Shown here: one piece after another, positions 37,010-49,547 of the stretch
Numbering within the stretch: position 1 is the first letter of the stretch
Layout: each line of letters begins with the position of its first letter
DNA from: Diogma glabrata
Lineage: Eukaryota; Arthropoda; Insecta; Diptera; Cylindrotomidae
Assembly (NCBI GenBank): GCA_963693315.1
Contig: OY856188.1
Coordinates: 191,064,811 to 191,128,810 of the forward strand
Direction: 5' to 3'
DNA: 64,000 nt
Made by a program: the position numbers and the translations under genes
Notes under the pieces: generated by a model
Databases searched by the model: none
The model's input: only the letters and a program-made list of their open reading frames with translations
Told to the model about the DNA's origin: nothing

Positions 37010-40000
37010 CTAATAATCTGGACAGTTAAATGACGCATACCGAAATCGAGTAACAGGCGTTTTCATTCTAAGAGATTTTCTTTGACTGTCGTCTTCTTCC
37101 ATTTCAGACGTTGAACGACGACGTTTTCTACAACTTGTTGTTGGTTTAATTTCCCTCGGCAATATTTCCATTGGTGGATGAAATTCATCACTAAGCATTG
37201 ATTTCCTAATTTGATTCACATGCACATTCCGGACATTATTTGATACGTTAATAAGATAAATATATGAGCTTATTTGTTTTAAGACTCTGCCTGGTATCCA
37301 CTTCAGATAATCTCGAAAATGATTTCGGTACATTACTTTTTCCCCAATTTTGTATGAAATGTTATGCTCTTTAGTATAATCTGTATTCTTTTTATGTTGT
37401 GAGAGCTTCTTTGCTTGTACACTTAGTTTATTTCTTCCCTTATTATTTAATGATCTTTCATAATTTTCTTCTGCGGTTTTCGGGGTAATAGAATTTATCA
37501 CAGTTTTAGGCTTAAAATTGAATAATAATTCAGAAGGAGATGTTAAAGTAACTGTTGATGGAGTATTGTTGTATGCGGAGATGACCTTGTTCAGTTTCAT
37601 TATTGTTGACAGTTTTTGTGTTTTGACATCCAGTAAATATTTTTTGAGATACATCTTAATGGTCTGTACGCCTCGTTCCGCCAACCCATTGGATTGTGGG
37701 TGGTATGGAGGTGACTTCAACAACGTGATTTGGTTTTCTGTACTGAATTCTGAAAAGCTACATGAACTAAAAGGATGACCGTTATCTGTGCAAAGTTTAT
37801 CTGGAAGACCGAAGTAAACAAAAATTGATAATAACTCTTTTATTACTGCCGTTGCATCTGACTTCCTCAATAGCTTGACATCAATAAATTTGCTATATGC
37901 GTCAACTAAAATCAAAAAGGTTTCACCTTCAAAATAGAAAAGATCTATGTGAACTCTATCAAATGGAAACCTAGCCGGAGCCCATGAAGATGTAACAGTT
38001 TCTTTTTTCACATTTTGAGTGGATGAGCAAATTTGACATGTTTTCACCTTCTTTTCAATATCTTTATCCATCAATTTCCACCAAAAAAGACTGCGTCCTA
38101 AAATTTTCATTCGAACAATCCCTTCGTGATTGTTATGGAGCAATTCTAAGACTTGACTTATACGTTCACTGGGAATGACTAATTTTTTAAAATAAAAAAG
38201 ACAATTATCCTGGGTGCTAAAGTTATTTCGAATTTGTGAATATGTTTTAAGATGCTCGGGGATAGTATTTGGCCATCCATACATTACGTATTCGTACAAA
38301 ACAGACAGTATTTCATCATTGGATGTACTCTTTGCAATTTCTTCCAAACTGATAGATGTGTTTGGAATTTGATTTACCGTTTGAATGGCTTCTGTGCCAA
38401 CTTCTTCATTTTCAGCTAGTGGTAGTCGTGAGAGTGCATCAACGTTACCCATTTGCTTCCCAGGGCGATGCTGAAAATCATACTCGTACATACTTAATAT
38501 TACCGCCCAACGTTGTAACCGGGAATTTGCTGCCTTTGTAGTTCCTTTAAAAGGATGAAATATTTCACGTAACGCTTGAGAGTCAGAACATAATAAGAAT
38601 TTATGTCCATACAGATACTTATGAAATTTTTTGACTGCAAATATGACTGCAAGTGCTTCCCTATGAATCTGGGAATAATGTTTTTCTGCCGGTGAAAGTG
38701 TGCTGGATGCAAAGAGAACAGGTTTTTCTACTCCATCTACAACATGCGAAAGACATGCTCCAACACCATAGGGGCTTGCGTCCGCCGCTACTACCATTGG
38801 CTTTGTTGGATCGTAAAGTTCTAGTATGTTATGTTTTAAAATTAATTCTTTGCTATGTTTAAAAGATATATCGTGTTTGTTAGACCATTCAAATTTGGTA
38901 TCTTTACCTAAAAGTTGGTAAAAGTCCTTTAGTTCCGTGGATAAATGTGGTATAAACTTACCATAGTAGTTTACCAATCCTAAAAAAGATTGCAACTCTA
39001 CAAGATTTTTTGGTGCAGGGGCATTAACAATTGCCTTTACCTTATCTTGATTAGGTTTAATGCCTGCAGCGGAAATAATGTGACCCAAAAAGTCGACGGA
39101 TTTTACGAAAAACTTACACTTGACCATATTTATTTTAACATTGTATGAGTTTAACCGACTTAAAACATCTGAAACAATCTCCTTACATTCCCTTAAATCT
39201 TTGGCACCAATCATGATATCGTCCAAATAACAAACTGTTTTTTTTATACCTAACAAAATCTGATCCATTATAGATTGGAAAATTGAAGGGGCACTTTTGA
39301 CGCCAAACGGCAATCGAGTGAATTGAAATAGTCCTTTTTGAGTATTTATTGTTAAATACTCTCTAGAATTTGCAGAAACTTCTAATTGCTGGTAGGCACC
39401 AGACAAATCCAAAACACAAAATATTTCCGATGAGGCTAAATTTGCGAAAATGTCATCAATTCTGGGTAGAGGGTAATGTTCAGTTCGAATAAATGGATTT
39501 AATGTTACCTTACAATCTATGCATAGTCTTATATTTCCAGATGGTTTAATAACCGAAACTACTGGGGATGCCCATTTGCTAAACTTTGTAGGTACTAGAA
39601 TACCCTCCTGACATAAACGGTCAATTTCTTCGTTAACTTTTTCACGAAGATGATAGGCTACCTCATACGCTTTATGAAAAACTGGTTTGGCCTCAGTGTT
39701 TAATATTATTTGAGCTGAAAAATTTTTTATCGTACCTGGTGAATTTGGTAGAACACATGGATGATTTGCTTTGATCCACTTAGAAACATTTTCGAAGTCA
39801 GTTAAAAACTGTTGAGAAACATTGTTTAACGCCAGATTTCTCCATTCGGGAAATAATTTATCTAACCAAGGACGTCCCAGCAAAGGCCTTAACGGTTTAT
39901 TACTGTTAATCACAATCAATTCCATCAAAAGTTTCTTAGTGTCCGCTCCAATGTGGACATTAACTAAAAGTTTGCCAACTGTGTGAATTCTATCCCCTGA

Positions 40001-41158
40001 AACAGAAGAAAAATTTGAGTTTGTGGATTCTAATTTAATATTATGAAATTCTTGGTGATACTTATCGAGACTGATTATTGATCGGCATGCTCCTGAATCG
40101 ACCTCAAACATAATTGGAATGTCTTCAACATAAACTTCAACTAAAAGTGGTTCATCATGTGTAGCTAAGATGTTAACTGAATCGCTATAATCTTCATCAA
40201 TATTATGCAGATCTAGATGCTGTAAATCTTCCGAGATTCCTTTGACTGTTTGATGCTTTTTTTTGGAAAATGATCGCTGATCTTGATTATGATAATAAGG
40301 TGACCTTCTATGTTGATGATGTTGTATTTTGTTGCTTCTGCACATGACAGACGTATGTCCAAATCTGCGACAATTAAAACATTCCCATTCTAGGGCTGGA
40401 CACGTTCTCGAATTATGAAAACGTCCACAACGATGACATTGATCATAATTATAAAGACTTCTATCCCATTTAATTGAACTTGGACCGCGACTTCTGCTAC
40501 GACCTTCCCTTTTACTAGAATTTTGACCACGGCTTCTGCTCCGACTAAGACTAGTATCTCGATATCCACGATATGTTTTGCTCTGCGCTCGACTATTTTT
40601 ATACCTGCTTTGAGTTTGGTAATCATCATTCTCATTCACTGCAAAGACTTCTGTGGGTTTTTCTTTTTCAGCCATTTCCCAAGACACAGCTATTTCAATT
40701 GCGGTTGTAAACGTTAACTCCTTTTGTTTTAACAAATGCGATCGTAACTCCACTTCTCTCAATCCAAAAACAAATCTATCACGCAACGCTTCATTTAAAA
40801 ATGATTTAAAATTACAAGTTTGAGCTAACGCTTTCAGTTGTACCGTATAATCAGAAATTGATTATTGGCCTTGACGTTGATCTTCTTTATGAAATCTAAA
40901 CCGTTCCGGTATTTCATTTAACTGTGGTGAAAAATGTGTTTGTAATATTTTCACTAATTCGTCATATGATTTTTTTGCAGGTGTTTCTGGTATGACAAGT
41001 TTTTTTAATATTGAATAAGTATCCGATCCTAAATTAGTAGTTAAATACGACTTTTTTTTATCTAATTTTACATCGTTTAATTCAAAATATTGTTCAATTC
41101 TTTCTATATATTCCGGAAAATTATCGCCTAATACGTAATGTTCAATTTGTCCAAGCAT
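37010..41158 (-). pseudogene. Gypsy-1 gag-pol polyprotein, one in-frame stop
   Basis: A single frame of about 1,383 codons from ATG at 41158 to 37010, broken only by TAA at 40864-40862. The upstream 98 residues are the N-terminal Gag (MLGQIEHYVLGDNFPEYIER). The downstream piece from the ATG at 40786 (1,258 codons) has two CCHC-type knuckles (residues 117-149), protease DSGA (230-233), RT with YLDD (520-523), RNase H (DASPYGVGA), then an integrase HHCC finger (CQIC) and DDE core (HIDLFYFE, CTDNG). The fused gag-pol and K02A2.6-like features indicate the Ty3/gypsy superfamily. No env. The stop makes this copy probably inactive unless it is a base error. Confidence 0.9.
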
Positions 41159-41313
41159 TGTATAAACTTTAATTTGTTTAATTAAACTGTTTTATTTTGA
41201 ACGGAACTTTTTTTTATTGTTTTTACATACACTACCGTTAAAACGGTTTCAATGTTCACTTTAAATAATCACTATAAAATAGTTGTTTTATACCTTTTAA
41301 TCTTCGTCGCCAA

Positions 41314-41400
41314 TGTAAACTATCTGCTAAACTAGTTGAACCTTTATAATCACTAACGAATCAGTTAAACACAATTGTTATATTTTATTTACAATAATTT
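41314..41400 (-). repeat. Gypsy-1 5' LTR, inner part
   Basis: Identical by eye to 36530-36616 of the 3' LTR. It stops at AATTTTAT where the LINE poly(A) (seen as poly-T) begins; the rest of the LTR resumes at about 45040. Confidence 0.9.
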
Positions 41401-41485
41401 TATTTTTTTTTTTTTTTTTTTTTTTAATAAAATGTGTTGTGTAATAGGGTTTAGAATATGTGTCACAACAACACATAAATACCTT

Positions 41486-43777
41486 TTAAGACCTAGGTCT
41501 AGACCTGGGTCCCACAACAACTGGCGTTCTGAGGTGTAGATTAACGCTTTTTTTAAACATCTGTGGGTTGAAGCCACCTGAGACTAAGTGTTCCGGCAAA
41601 CTATTCCATTTGTACGCAGTTCGGACAAAGAAGTCTCTCTGCGATCTGCCAGTATGACAGCGCGGGATCTTTACCGTTTCACTGGTTGCGGCAGCCGATT
41701 GCCGAGTGGAACGGGGGTAAGAATAAGTTTGAGGCATGATGCCGCTGATTTCATCTGAGCACTGCTGATGACGATATTTGTAAAAAACAACGAGGTCAGC
41801 AACAGTGCGACGATGTTGTAGGGAATCAAGTTGTGATGTCAAAGTTCGATCACCTACAATTCGTATAGCTCGCTTTTGAACAGAGTCCAAGAGGGCCAAG
41901 ATGGAAACAGAGGCAGCACCCCAAACTTGACAGCAGTACTCCATACAGGGACGAATATAGGACTTATAAACATGGAGCAATTGGTATGGAGTGAAAAATT
42001 TTTTGCATCTATTTAGGAGGCCGAGTTTTTTAGACGCGCTTTTTGCCATCGCCATTACATGATCGTTCCAGAGTAGGTCATTTGAAACTGTGACACCCAA
42101 TAAACGAATGTTTTTACATTCACCTATTGGTTCATCACACATACTAAATAAAATATCTTTGGGGAACTCGGTCTTTAATCTGGAAACAATCAACAGCTGT
42201 GTTTTGGTGGAGTTGAAATTGACAAGGTTTTGGTCACCCCAGTCGGCGACTTTATTCAGGTCTTTGTTCACGTTTATGGCAGCGTCTCTCCGGGCAGGAT
42301 TAATTCGTTCGTGCATTTTACCTTTTGAAGGAAGGGGCTCGAACGACTTGTGCAGAGTACTATCATCTGCAAAACTATTTATTGGGTTGCTGGTGATTTT
42401 CAACAATTCGTTGATATAAATCAAAAATAGGGTTGGGGACAATACTGAGCCTTGGGGTACACCAGCGTTAATTAGTTTAGACTCAGAAGAATATCCGTCT
42501 AAGGTTACCGAAATGTATCGGCCGGATAGAAAATTTTGAATCAGCTTCACAACATTGGGATGAAAACCGTACGCAACGAGCTTGTTGATTAAGTTGGCAT
42601 GCCAGACTCGATCGAATGCCTTGGAGATGTCTAAAGCGATAACGTATGTTTCACCACCTTTATCAAGTATGCTGTTCCAACAATGCGCTACATAGTTTAA
42701 TAGATCGGTAGTTGATCTTTTGTTTCGAAAACCGTATTGGCTGTCGGATATTAAATGATTTTCTTCCAGAAATTTTGAAATATGTGTATTAATATAATGC
42801 TCATAGACTTTGGATAGGACCGATAGTAAAGCTATTGGCCTATAATTTGAGATATCGGATTTTGGTCCCTTTTTGGGGACGGGCTGGACATTTGCCAACT
42901 TCCAGCACGAGGGAAATATACCAGATTTGTAGGATTGGTAGAATATTTTAGTTAAAGTTGGTGCAAGTTCTTTGGAAAAGGTTTTTAAAATAATGGGTGG
43001 AATATTGTCCATTCCTGATGCTTTGTTGATGTTTAACCCCTTTAAAAGTTTAGCGACTATTTTGGGTTTGAAGTGAAGTTCATTCATATTAACTCCTGAA
43101 GACTGGATTTGGGGTATTTCTTTAGGAGTTTCCAAAACAGTGGAGTTCAGAGCAAAGCGTTCAGCGAACAAGTTAGCTTTTCTTGCGGGATCATTGACGA
43201 TTAAATCACCATCAATAATAGGGGGAATAGAAAATTTTGTACCAGAATTTAAAGAATTAATGGCACTGTAGAAACTCTTGTCAGAAACAGACATAGACGT
43301 AAGTTTTGAGGCTTTCGCTCTGTCAATTTCGGACTTTTCGTTTGAGATAATCTGATTAGATATTTTGTTGGCCTTTAGATATTGGGATCGATTAGTGGGA
43401 GTTTTGTTATGAATCCAAATATTAAATGATCTACGTTTGTTTCTAAGTGCCGTTTTGGCAGCTTTCGAATACAAGTATTTTTGTTTGGGTTTTACTATGG
43501 AGAAAGGGACAAATTTATTTATAGCAAATTGGATGGTTTCTGTAAAGTTTTGAGCAGAAACATTTACATTGTCAGTGTAAAAACAATGACGGTCGAAAGG
43601 GAAACCATGGAAAAAATTTTGAAGACCACTCTTATCCATTTTTGAGTAGTGAAATATTTTACGGGGTTTGGGAGCTGTAGTTTTAAGTAAATCAGTTTTG
43701 ATAACTGATGAGATTAAATAATGATCAGAATTTCCAATACTACCTTTCGCAACATCGACACTCGTAATATCTGGCAT
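41486..43777 (-). pseudogene. LINE reverse transcriptase (ORF2 3' part)
   Basis: 763 codons open on the minus strand. RT motifs are KKGPKSDISNYRPIALLSVL, YGFRNKRSTTDLL, ALDISKAFDRVWH, AGVPQGSVLSPTLFLIYIN and SFADDSTLHKSF (catalytic FADD). The C-terminal region holds RPCMEYCCQVWGAAS and YKWNSLPEHLV. It should be fused to the endonuclease upstream, but a single-base loss near 43870 separates them; the correct frame (QGLFQIVKSP) runs on through an ATG-less stretch to 43777. So the RT domain is whole but ORF2 is frameshifted. Confidence 0.9.
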
Positions 43778-43845
43778 TGTGGTAAGATAGAGATCTAGTA
43801 GAAAACTATTATCACCGCCATTACGGGGAGTGAAAGTCGGGCTTT

Positions 43846-44508
43846 TTACAATTTGGAATAGGCCCTGAGACGCGGCAAAATTTCTGCCAGTTTTCCACTA
43901 TTGTCAACATCGTCGGTCGATTTGGAGAATTCCAACCATGATTTGTTGTGGACGTTGAAGTCACCGGTAACGATAACTTCACAATTAGGGGACTTTGCTC
44001 TAATCTCGTCCATAATTTTTGTCAGTATATTAACAAAGTTTGGGTTACGTTTGTTGGGGGACCGGTATAAAGCTATTGTAAAAAAAGTCATTTCTGGAAG
44101 ACAAATCTTTAAAACCATTGTATTGAAGCCGTCACCGTGTAGTTCAAAATTTGGAAAGCGCGTGTACGCAACACTCTCATGAATGAATGCGCATACGCCC
44201 TGATGGAGTTTGAAAGCTGATTCGAGCCTATATTTGGAATTAAGCGATTCTATAAAGAGAAAATTTTCAGAAACTTGTGTTTCTGTAAGGAATAGAATGT
44301 TCGGTTTGTCGTGCTCAAGATGATGTTGCACGTGGTCATGGTTAGCGTTCAATCCGCAGATGTTTTGAATATGGATTTTAAAATTTTTTATTGATTCATA
44401 TATGTTTTGTCCCTGCAAATTCCGTGGACATGCCGCTTTATGGGCGGGTGGATTGCGCAAATTTGCTTTACCACTTGCAGACTTATTTTTTTTCGGTTGT
44501 ACTGCCAT
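43846..44508 (-). pseudogene. LINE AP-endonuclease domain (ORF2 5' part)
   Basis: Start MAVQPKKNKSASGKANLRNP, then HIQNICGLNANHDH, ILFLTETQV, FFTIALYRSPN and VIVTGDFNVHNKSW, the exonuclease-endonuclease-phosphatase fold that nicks the target in LINEs. The frame closes at 43846 after a 1-base deletion near 43870, just before the RT region. A separate ORF1 (Gag-like) is not seen upstream. Confidence 0.9.
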
Positions 44509-45039
44509 ATATATATCAAAATGTTTATTTTATTTTTTTGTGTTTTATTTTAAAATGCATAACTAAGTAAAAAATCCTATCATACTACAAAATATGACAT
44601 ATGCCAATATTTCATGATAAGATGAAGAAATAATAACAAAATAATAAGTGAAAAACAAATTGTGAGAAATTTGCAGAAAACAAAACAAAACTAAATGCCA
44701 ATAATCCAGCTGATGCAGCGCACCCCAGACGCACCGCCCACCACTTCAATCGAGGCACAAAGCCCACACATAACTACGTGTTGGTTCGATTCCTCGGAAG
44801 AGCTAATGAGCGGTACCGCTACGGAACGCTGCCCAGCTAAGACTGGAAGTGCTGCCGTTGACTAATTAAAGTTCGTCCGCCAGCACCCTAAGATATCATC
44901 TTGGCTAATGACATCTCCTGCCATTGCCAGTGGTATGTGATATCTCACGCTAACTCATATGTCAATGGCAGGGACTGGAGTACGCAGGGTAGTCAGACCC
45001 GTAGATCAACATTGATCATAATCGATCAAAATCGATCCC

Positions 45040-45241
45040 TATAATTTATTTACAACCAAAAACTTTACTTTAATTATATATTGCTTGTACGACTGCTCAG
45101 TTATATCTGATTGATTCTTCTTATTTTATTATCATGCAATTGGAAATTGATATGTTAATAAATTAGTACATTTTTTCTTAATTAACTTATACAATACAAT
45201 CATTAAATAAATAATAAATTAGGACATTTTAATACATAACA
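45040..45241 (-). repeat. Gypsy-1 5' LTR, outer part
   Basis: Matches 36617-36818 of the 3' LTR without visible differences and is followed by the target duplication CATAT at 45242. Confidence 0.9.
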
Positions 45242-45810
45242 CATATGAGTACGGTTGGAATATTGCAGAGGAGTTGGTGTTTGTTGAATACTGTAGAGGA
45301 GTTGATGATAGTATATGCTTGTATGGGGTTTCTGGCCTCGCTGATGAACCATTAAATGTGGTTTCTGATATGGATATAGAGCTTAACAAAGACAGCTTAT
45401 TTAATTGGCCTAGTAATAATGTTTCATCAATTATTTTTTTGCAAACAATTGCTGTTCCACATTTAATTTTCTGAAACTACATGCCCATCCTTCTAAATTA
45501 TGGTAGCTTCGTAACTTTCAAAATTTCTACTTGAAGTTTGGACAGTGTCCAAATAATCCACAGCTCTGCGTAAAAATTGATCCCTAGTATTGGGACGTGT
45601 TTTATTTTGTATTGGCTCTGGCTCTGCAGCAGATTCAGACTAAACAAATATATGAAGACATTAATATTTATATTTAAATAATTACTTTGGGAATTTTTCA
45701 ATTACCAAAATAGAAATCTCTGTATCAGAATCCATAGAAGATGTTCCGGATACTGGCATTTCTTGATCTTTTAAAAAATTTAAAATATCAAAATACCATA
45801 ATGATGGTAT

Positions 45811-47107
45811 CCCAGCTAGCACAGATTTCGATTTGTAACATAAATATGTTACAATTCAGATGTAATTCAGTTTTTGAAAAAAAAAAACAAATTTAGTCAC
45901 GTATGGGTTATATTACAGTTTTGACTTAGCGATTGGCAACAAATCATTCGGCTCAGTTACAATACTGTTTTAATTTTGTTACAGGAAAATAAACTTGTTG
46001 TTAAAATGTTCCATGAAAGTTACACAAAAAAAAGTTATGTTTAAGTTAAATTAACGTCAATAAAACATTTCGTTTTGTAGCACGTCTTAAAAATGTTATT
46101 TTATTGTAGTTGCCACAAATCCAGTAACGAGCTAGCTACATTGATGTGACTAACAAATTTTCCTCAAGTTACTGTTACAAGGACGCTGTAGTGAGGTTTT
46201 TATTTCGTTGCAATGACAGAAAAAACAAGGTTCGAGCATTGTAGTTGAAGAAATTTAGTTAGTTACAAGGACGCTACAATTAGGTTGTTATACAGTTGCA
46301 ATGACAGAAGAAGAAAACGGGTCGAGCGCAATAATTTTAGACAGCCAATTAGTTACAAGAACGCTGCAATGAGGTTTTTATTCAGTTTCAAAAACTGTGG
46401 AAGAAATCTGTCTTGATGTTCTATGTTCGCCATATTTTTCGTTGTTTTATGTATTTCCTACACCATGCGGTTTTATTTGAGAAAATTCGAATGTGATTTT
46501 CTATAGTATTATTTATTTCCTATAACAATTTATGGTGCAATACGACACTGGGAGCATTGAAAACTCTATTTAGATATATAAATGTGAATTTTATGGTGAT
46601 AATGAAAATTCGAAAATTTTCTAATTTTCTGCTTTTTTCCAAATTTTCTTTTTTTGGGGGGCGCGTTAATTTTCCAGAGGTAAAACACCCACATGAATCG
46701 ACAAAATGGCATCCGTTATAAAATTTTGATCTAAAAATCATGAAATTTTTCAATTTCAAAGTACATATTGAGTAGTTTCTGATTTTTAAAACTTATAAAT
46801 TATTTCAATAAAAATCATGTAAAGAATAAATTGTTAAAAACATTTTTAAAACATTACAATATGCAACTGAAATAAAAAAAAAATTCGTTGTTACATCTTG
46901 TTGCGTGCAACTTCAGTTTGTTACATCAACACATTTTAAACATAGCTATAACCCATTTGTCGCCTTATTGCGACCAAATTTGTTACAAAATATACCGTAA
47001 ATTCTGCTTTTCTGTCGCAATAGAGCAACAGTTGTGTTACATATCTAATCTTGCGACTATTTTATTTGTTACATTAGCTCTATTGCTACAAATTTGTGCT
47101 AGCTGGG
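45811..47107. mobile_element. 1.3-kb TIR element, CCCAGCTAGCACA ends
   Basis: Terminal inverted repeat CCCAGCTAGCACA (left) and TGTGCTAGCTGGG (right). AT lies directly outside both ends (45809-45810 and 47108-47109). Disregarding the element with one AT makes the MADF-BESS frame continuous from GDIYIP to SLWYFD. No long ORF; the interior has TAACA-rich short repeats and a ~90-bp tandem repeat. Superfamily not assigned. Confidence 0.75.
46174..46440. repeat. ~90-bp tandem repeat, three units
   Basis: GTTACAAGGACGCT starts at 46174 and 46262, with GTTACAAGAACGCT at 46352. Each is followed by AGGTTTTTAT or AGGTTGTTAT and CAATGACAGAA-type sequence. Entirely inside the CCCAGC element. Confidence 0.7.
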
Positions 47108-47605
47108 ATGTATATATCACCAAACCCTGCTCCCGATTTTTCACTCGCAGTTTTCTTTTTTCTTTCTCTTCGGTAACAAATTCTAATATTATTTATTTTC
47201 TTCTTTAATTGTTCTACAGTTGCATCCAGGGTTTCGAACCTGAACCGAACCCTGAACCCGCTCCGGAGCAAGAATTTTTTTAAAATTATGTGAACCCGAA
47301 CCCAATCAAAAACGCGGTTCAGGTTCAATTTTTAATATAGGAAATTTAGGAAGTTTGCGTAAGAAATTTCATATTTCGCAGAATTTGTTTTTGTTTCAAA
47401 CAAGATTATTTTGGTTATTATTTGTAGAGAATAGTGAATAGTAGAGAAGAGTGAAGAGAGTGAATAGTCTCAAGTAGAGAATAGTGAATAGTGAAATTAA
47501 ATGAAAATTGTTTTCCAAAATAAATATGTGTGTAACATAAATTCGTTATATAATGTAACATAAAAAAATAAAACTAAAAAAAAAATAAAATAAAAATAAA
47601 AAAAT

Positions 47606-47790
47606 CTCATACAATGTAAAAACATTTCCATAATATGGAGTCTAATGACAGTGGAAATATTCAACTTAAGCAAAAATAAATCAGTGATGAAGAAGTTTGA
47701 ACTTCGAAACTGTCATCGCCTCAACGGCGTAATCGAAAGCGTGTCTGCCCAAGGATTCAAGTCGGGCACTGACGAGGAAGGTTGATACAG
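47606..47790. repeat. Direct repeat Y, left copy
   Basis: About 185 bp (ATTTCCATAATATGGAGTCT through GTGTCTGCCCAAGGATTC and CACTGACGAGGAAGGTT) recurring at 52868-53054 in the same orientation with about 10 differences. These blocks flank the Gypsy-2 coding region and may be the ends of diverged LTRs, but I could not define full LTRs. Confidence 0.6.
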
Positions 47791-48008
47791 GCGGATAGGG
47801 CTTAAACTAAAATAGAATTTGAATTGAAAAAAAATATCCGCTGTATCGGAAAAAATCGAAGGACAACTTTGAGGCAGCAGTCTCTTGCTCCGGTCTTAAG
47901 CTCTCGGCCTGGGTCGTGGTTTGCCTCGTTGTGCCTTTGATGTAATGGGACTGCTTTTTAAGATTAATTGAAAACACGATTCGACCATTAGAAATTAAAT
48001 GAAAACAC

Positions 48009-48017
48009 TATAAATAG
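48009..48017 (+). promoter_or_regulatory. Possible TATA box in an LTR-like region
   Basis: CTATAAATAGGGGGACAGCC at about 48008 is a strong TATA-type context with GC-rich downstream sequence, in a region (47606-48300) that may be a diverged LTR in plus orientation. Gypsy-2 reads in minus, so it may belong to another element. Confidence 0.3.
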
Positions 48018-48450
48018 GGGGACAGCCATTTGAAATTCCAAACAACACGATGGACGAAAGTCAGGAAGGAATCCCAGGAAATTGGCACATCTCACTCACA
48101 TCATTTATAAAAAAAAACTAACACATATTAACAAAAATTACTCAACAAACCAAACAACTGATACAAACATACATGATAACCTAATACTAATAACAGTAAT
48201 AATAATGATAAAATCTTATACCTTATATACGGCTGTTTCTTCATCCAGTCTGTATTTTCCTTCACAACGCAGCTAATGTAACTTTTCCTTATGACATTGA
48301 TTCCACTTCAAAAGAAAAACACGGCTCACATTTCTTTTCTAATTGATTTACATTTATTTATTTATCTTATTATTTTTTTTGTTTTAAGTTATTGAAACAG
48401 TTCGAATAAAAAATGTTCAGGTTAATACAGAACCAGTTCGAATTTTAAAA

Positions 48451-49430
48451 ATTCATGTTTTATTTACTTTCTTACATATATATATTTGTTTTGATACAGT
48501 ATGAGTTTGTATACTATTATTTTCTTTCAAAATTATTTTGTTTTTGCTGTTTATTTAAACATAAACAATTATTTAGACTTAATTTTTTTCCACTATATAA
48601 ATATAACCTTAACACAAAACTGTTCGGTTTCTTACAATAAAAACACAAAAGACAAAATATATTCTTTACTGTTTTGTTTGTTTTGTTATTTAAAAGAAAA
48701 ATGAAAATCACCACAATGTTCACAAAATCACTCAAAACATTATTTTCTTTTCTAAAAAAAAAATTAATCAACTTCATATATAAAATCGAGACAAACTCAA
48801 AATAACTCAATAAAACTCAAACTATTAACAAAACGACTAACAAAAACAAACAAATGACTAACAGAAATACTGAACACAAAAAACCAAAAGACTCAATAAT
48901 AAAAAAAAAAAAATAGAACTTAAGTGGACCATACGTCCACTTTAAAAATCATTCTCCGACTCCTCGATTGAAAATTTTCACCCGTCCGTTTAATTAATGA
49001 AGAAAATCATGTGATGGTTATCTAGCCAATCATAATCATCACATCAGGCTTGGTATCACATATCATTTAGAAAATGTACTTACATGTATTATCAAACGCA
49101 AGCAAAAAAATGCTGTTTTACAGTAAATGTAATTATAATCCATTAATTTCGCAAAATTAAAGTCAATGAATTATAATACATGAACCAGTATGTCAAGGTT
49201 TTCTCAATTTCTCGTAATATGGTGATATTAAAGAAATTAAAGAAAACTTGGTAAAGCATTCTTGCCCTCGCTTTGATCTTACAGGAAGCAAATCAAATAA
49301 ATGAAGTATATGGGATATTGAAGAAAATAATTTTGATTTAGAAATATAGAATAATTTAGGAATTTGTTCCAAATGAAGTTTAGGTTGATTAATTATTGGA
49401 AAGGTTCAAATTTCAATCTGTTGTGACGAA
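48451..49430. other. No gene recognised
   Basis: Very AT-rich with short chance ORFs on both strands. A small perfect inverted repeat AAGTGGAC-CATAC-GTCCACTT lies near 48922-48944. Confidence 0.4.
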
Positions 49431-49547
49431 GAAAAAAAAAAGGATTTCTTTTTCGCCGCCACAAATCGTGGGGACGTCCCACACCCTGAAGATGTCTCTA
49501 AGCCGGGCTCTGGAGTTTATTTGAAAAAACACGCCACCTATGTGGTA

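Larger units (their letters stand above)
41401..45039 (-). mobile_element. Non-LTR retrotransposon (LINE) in the Gypsy-1 LTR
   Basis: Minus-strand orientation: a 5' region (45039-44509) with GC-richer non-coding sequence, an endonuclease ORF, an RT ORF, and a 3' poly(A) seen as about 25 T residues at 41401-41425. It lies between the two halves of an LTR that is intact at 36530-36818. Little target duplication is evident (TAT at most). APE-type endonuclease and a C-terminal KWNSLPEHL motif suggest a CR1/L2/jockey-like clade, not settled. Confidence 0.85.
36530..45241 (-). mobile_element. Gypsy-1 LTR retrotransposon, recent, with a LINE in its 5' LTR
   Basis: Target duplication CATAT at 36525-36529 and 45242-45246. 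The 3' LTR is 36530-36818; the 5' LTR is 41314-45241 and is split by a LINE (41401-45039). Apart from the LINE the two 289-bp LTRs read as identical. LTRs are bounded TG...CA. Upstream of the 3' LTR on the minus strand is a purine tract, AAAAACGAGGAAAA. Next to the 5' LTR is TGGCGACGAAG, a plausible primer site. One gag-pol frame lies between. It interrupts the MADF-BESS gene. Confidence 0.9.
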
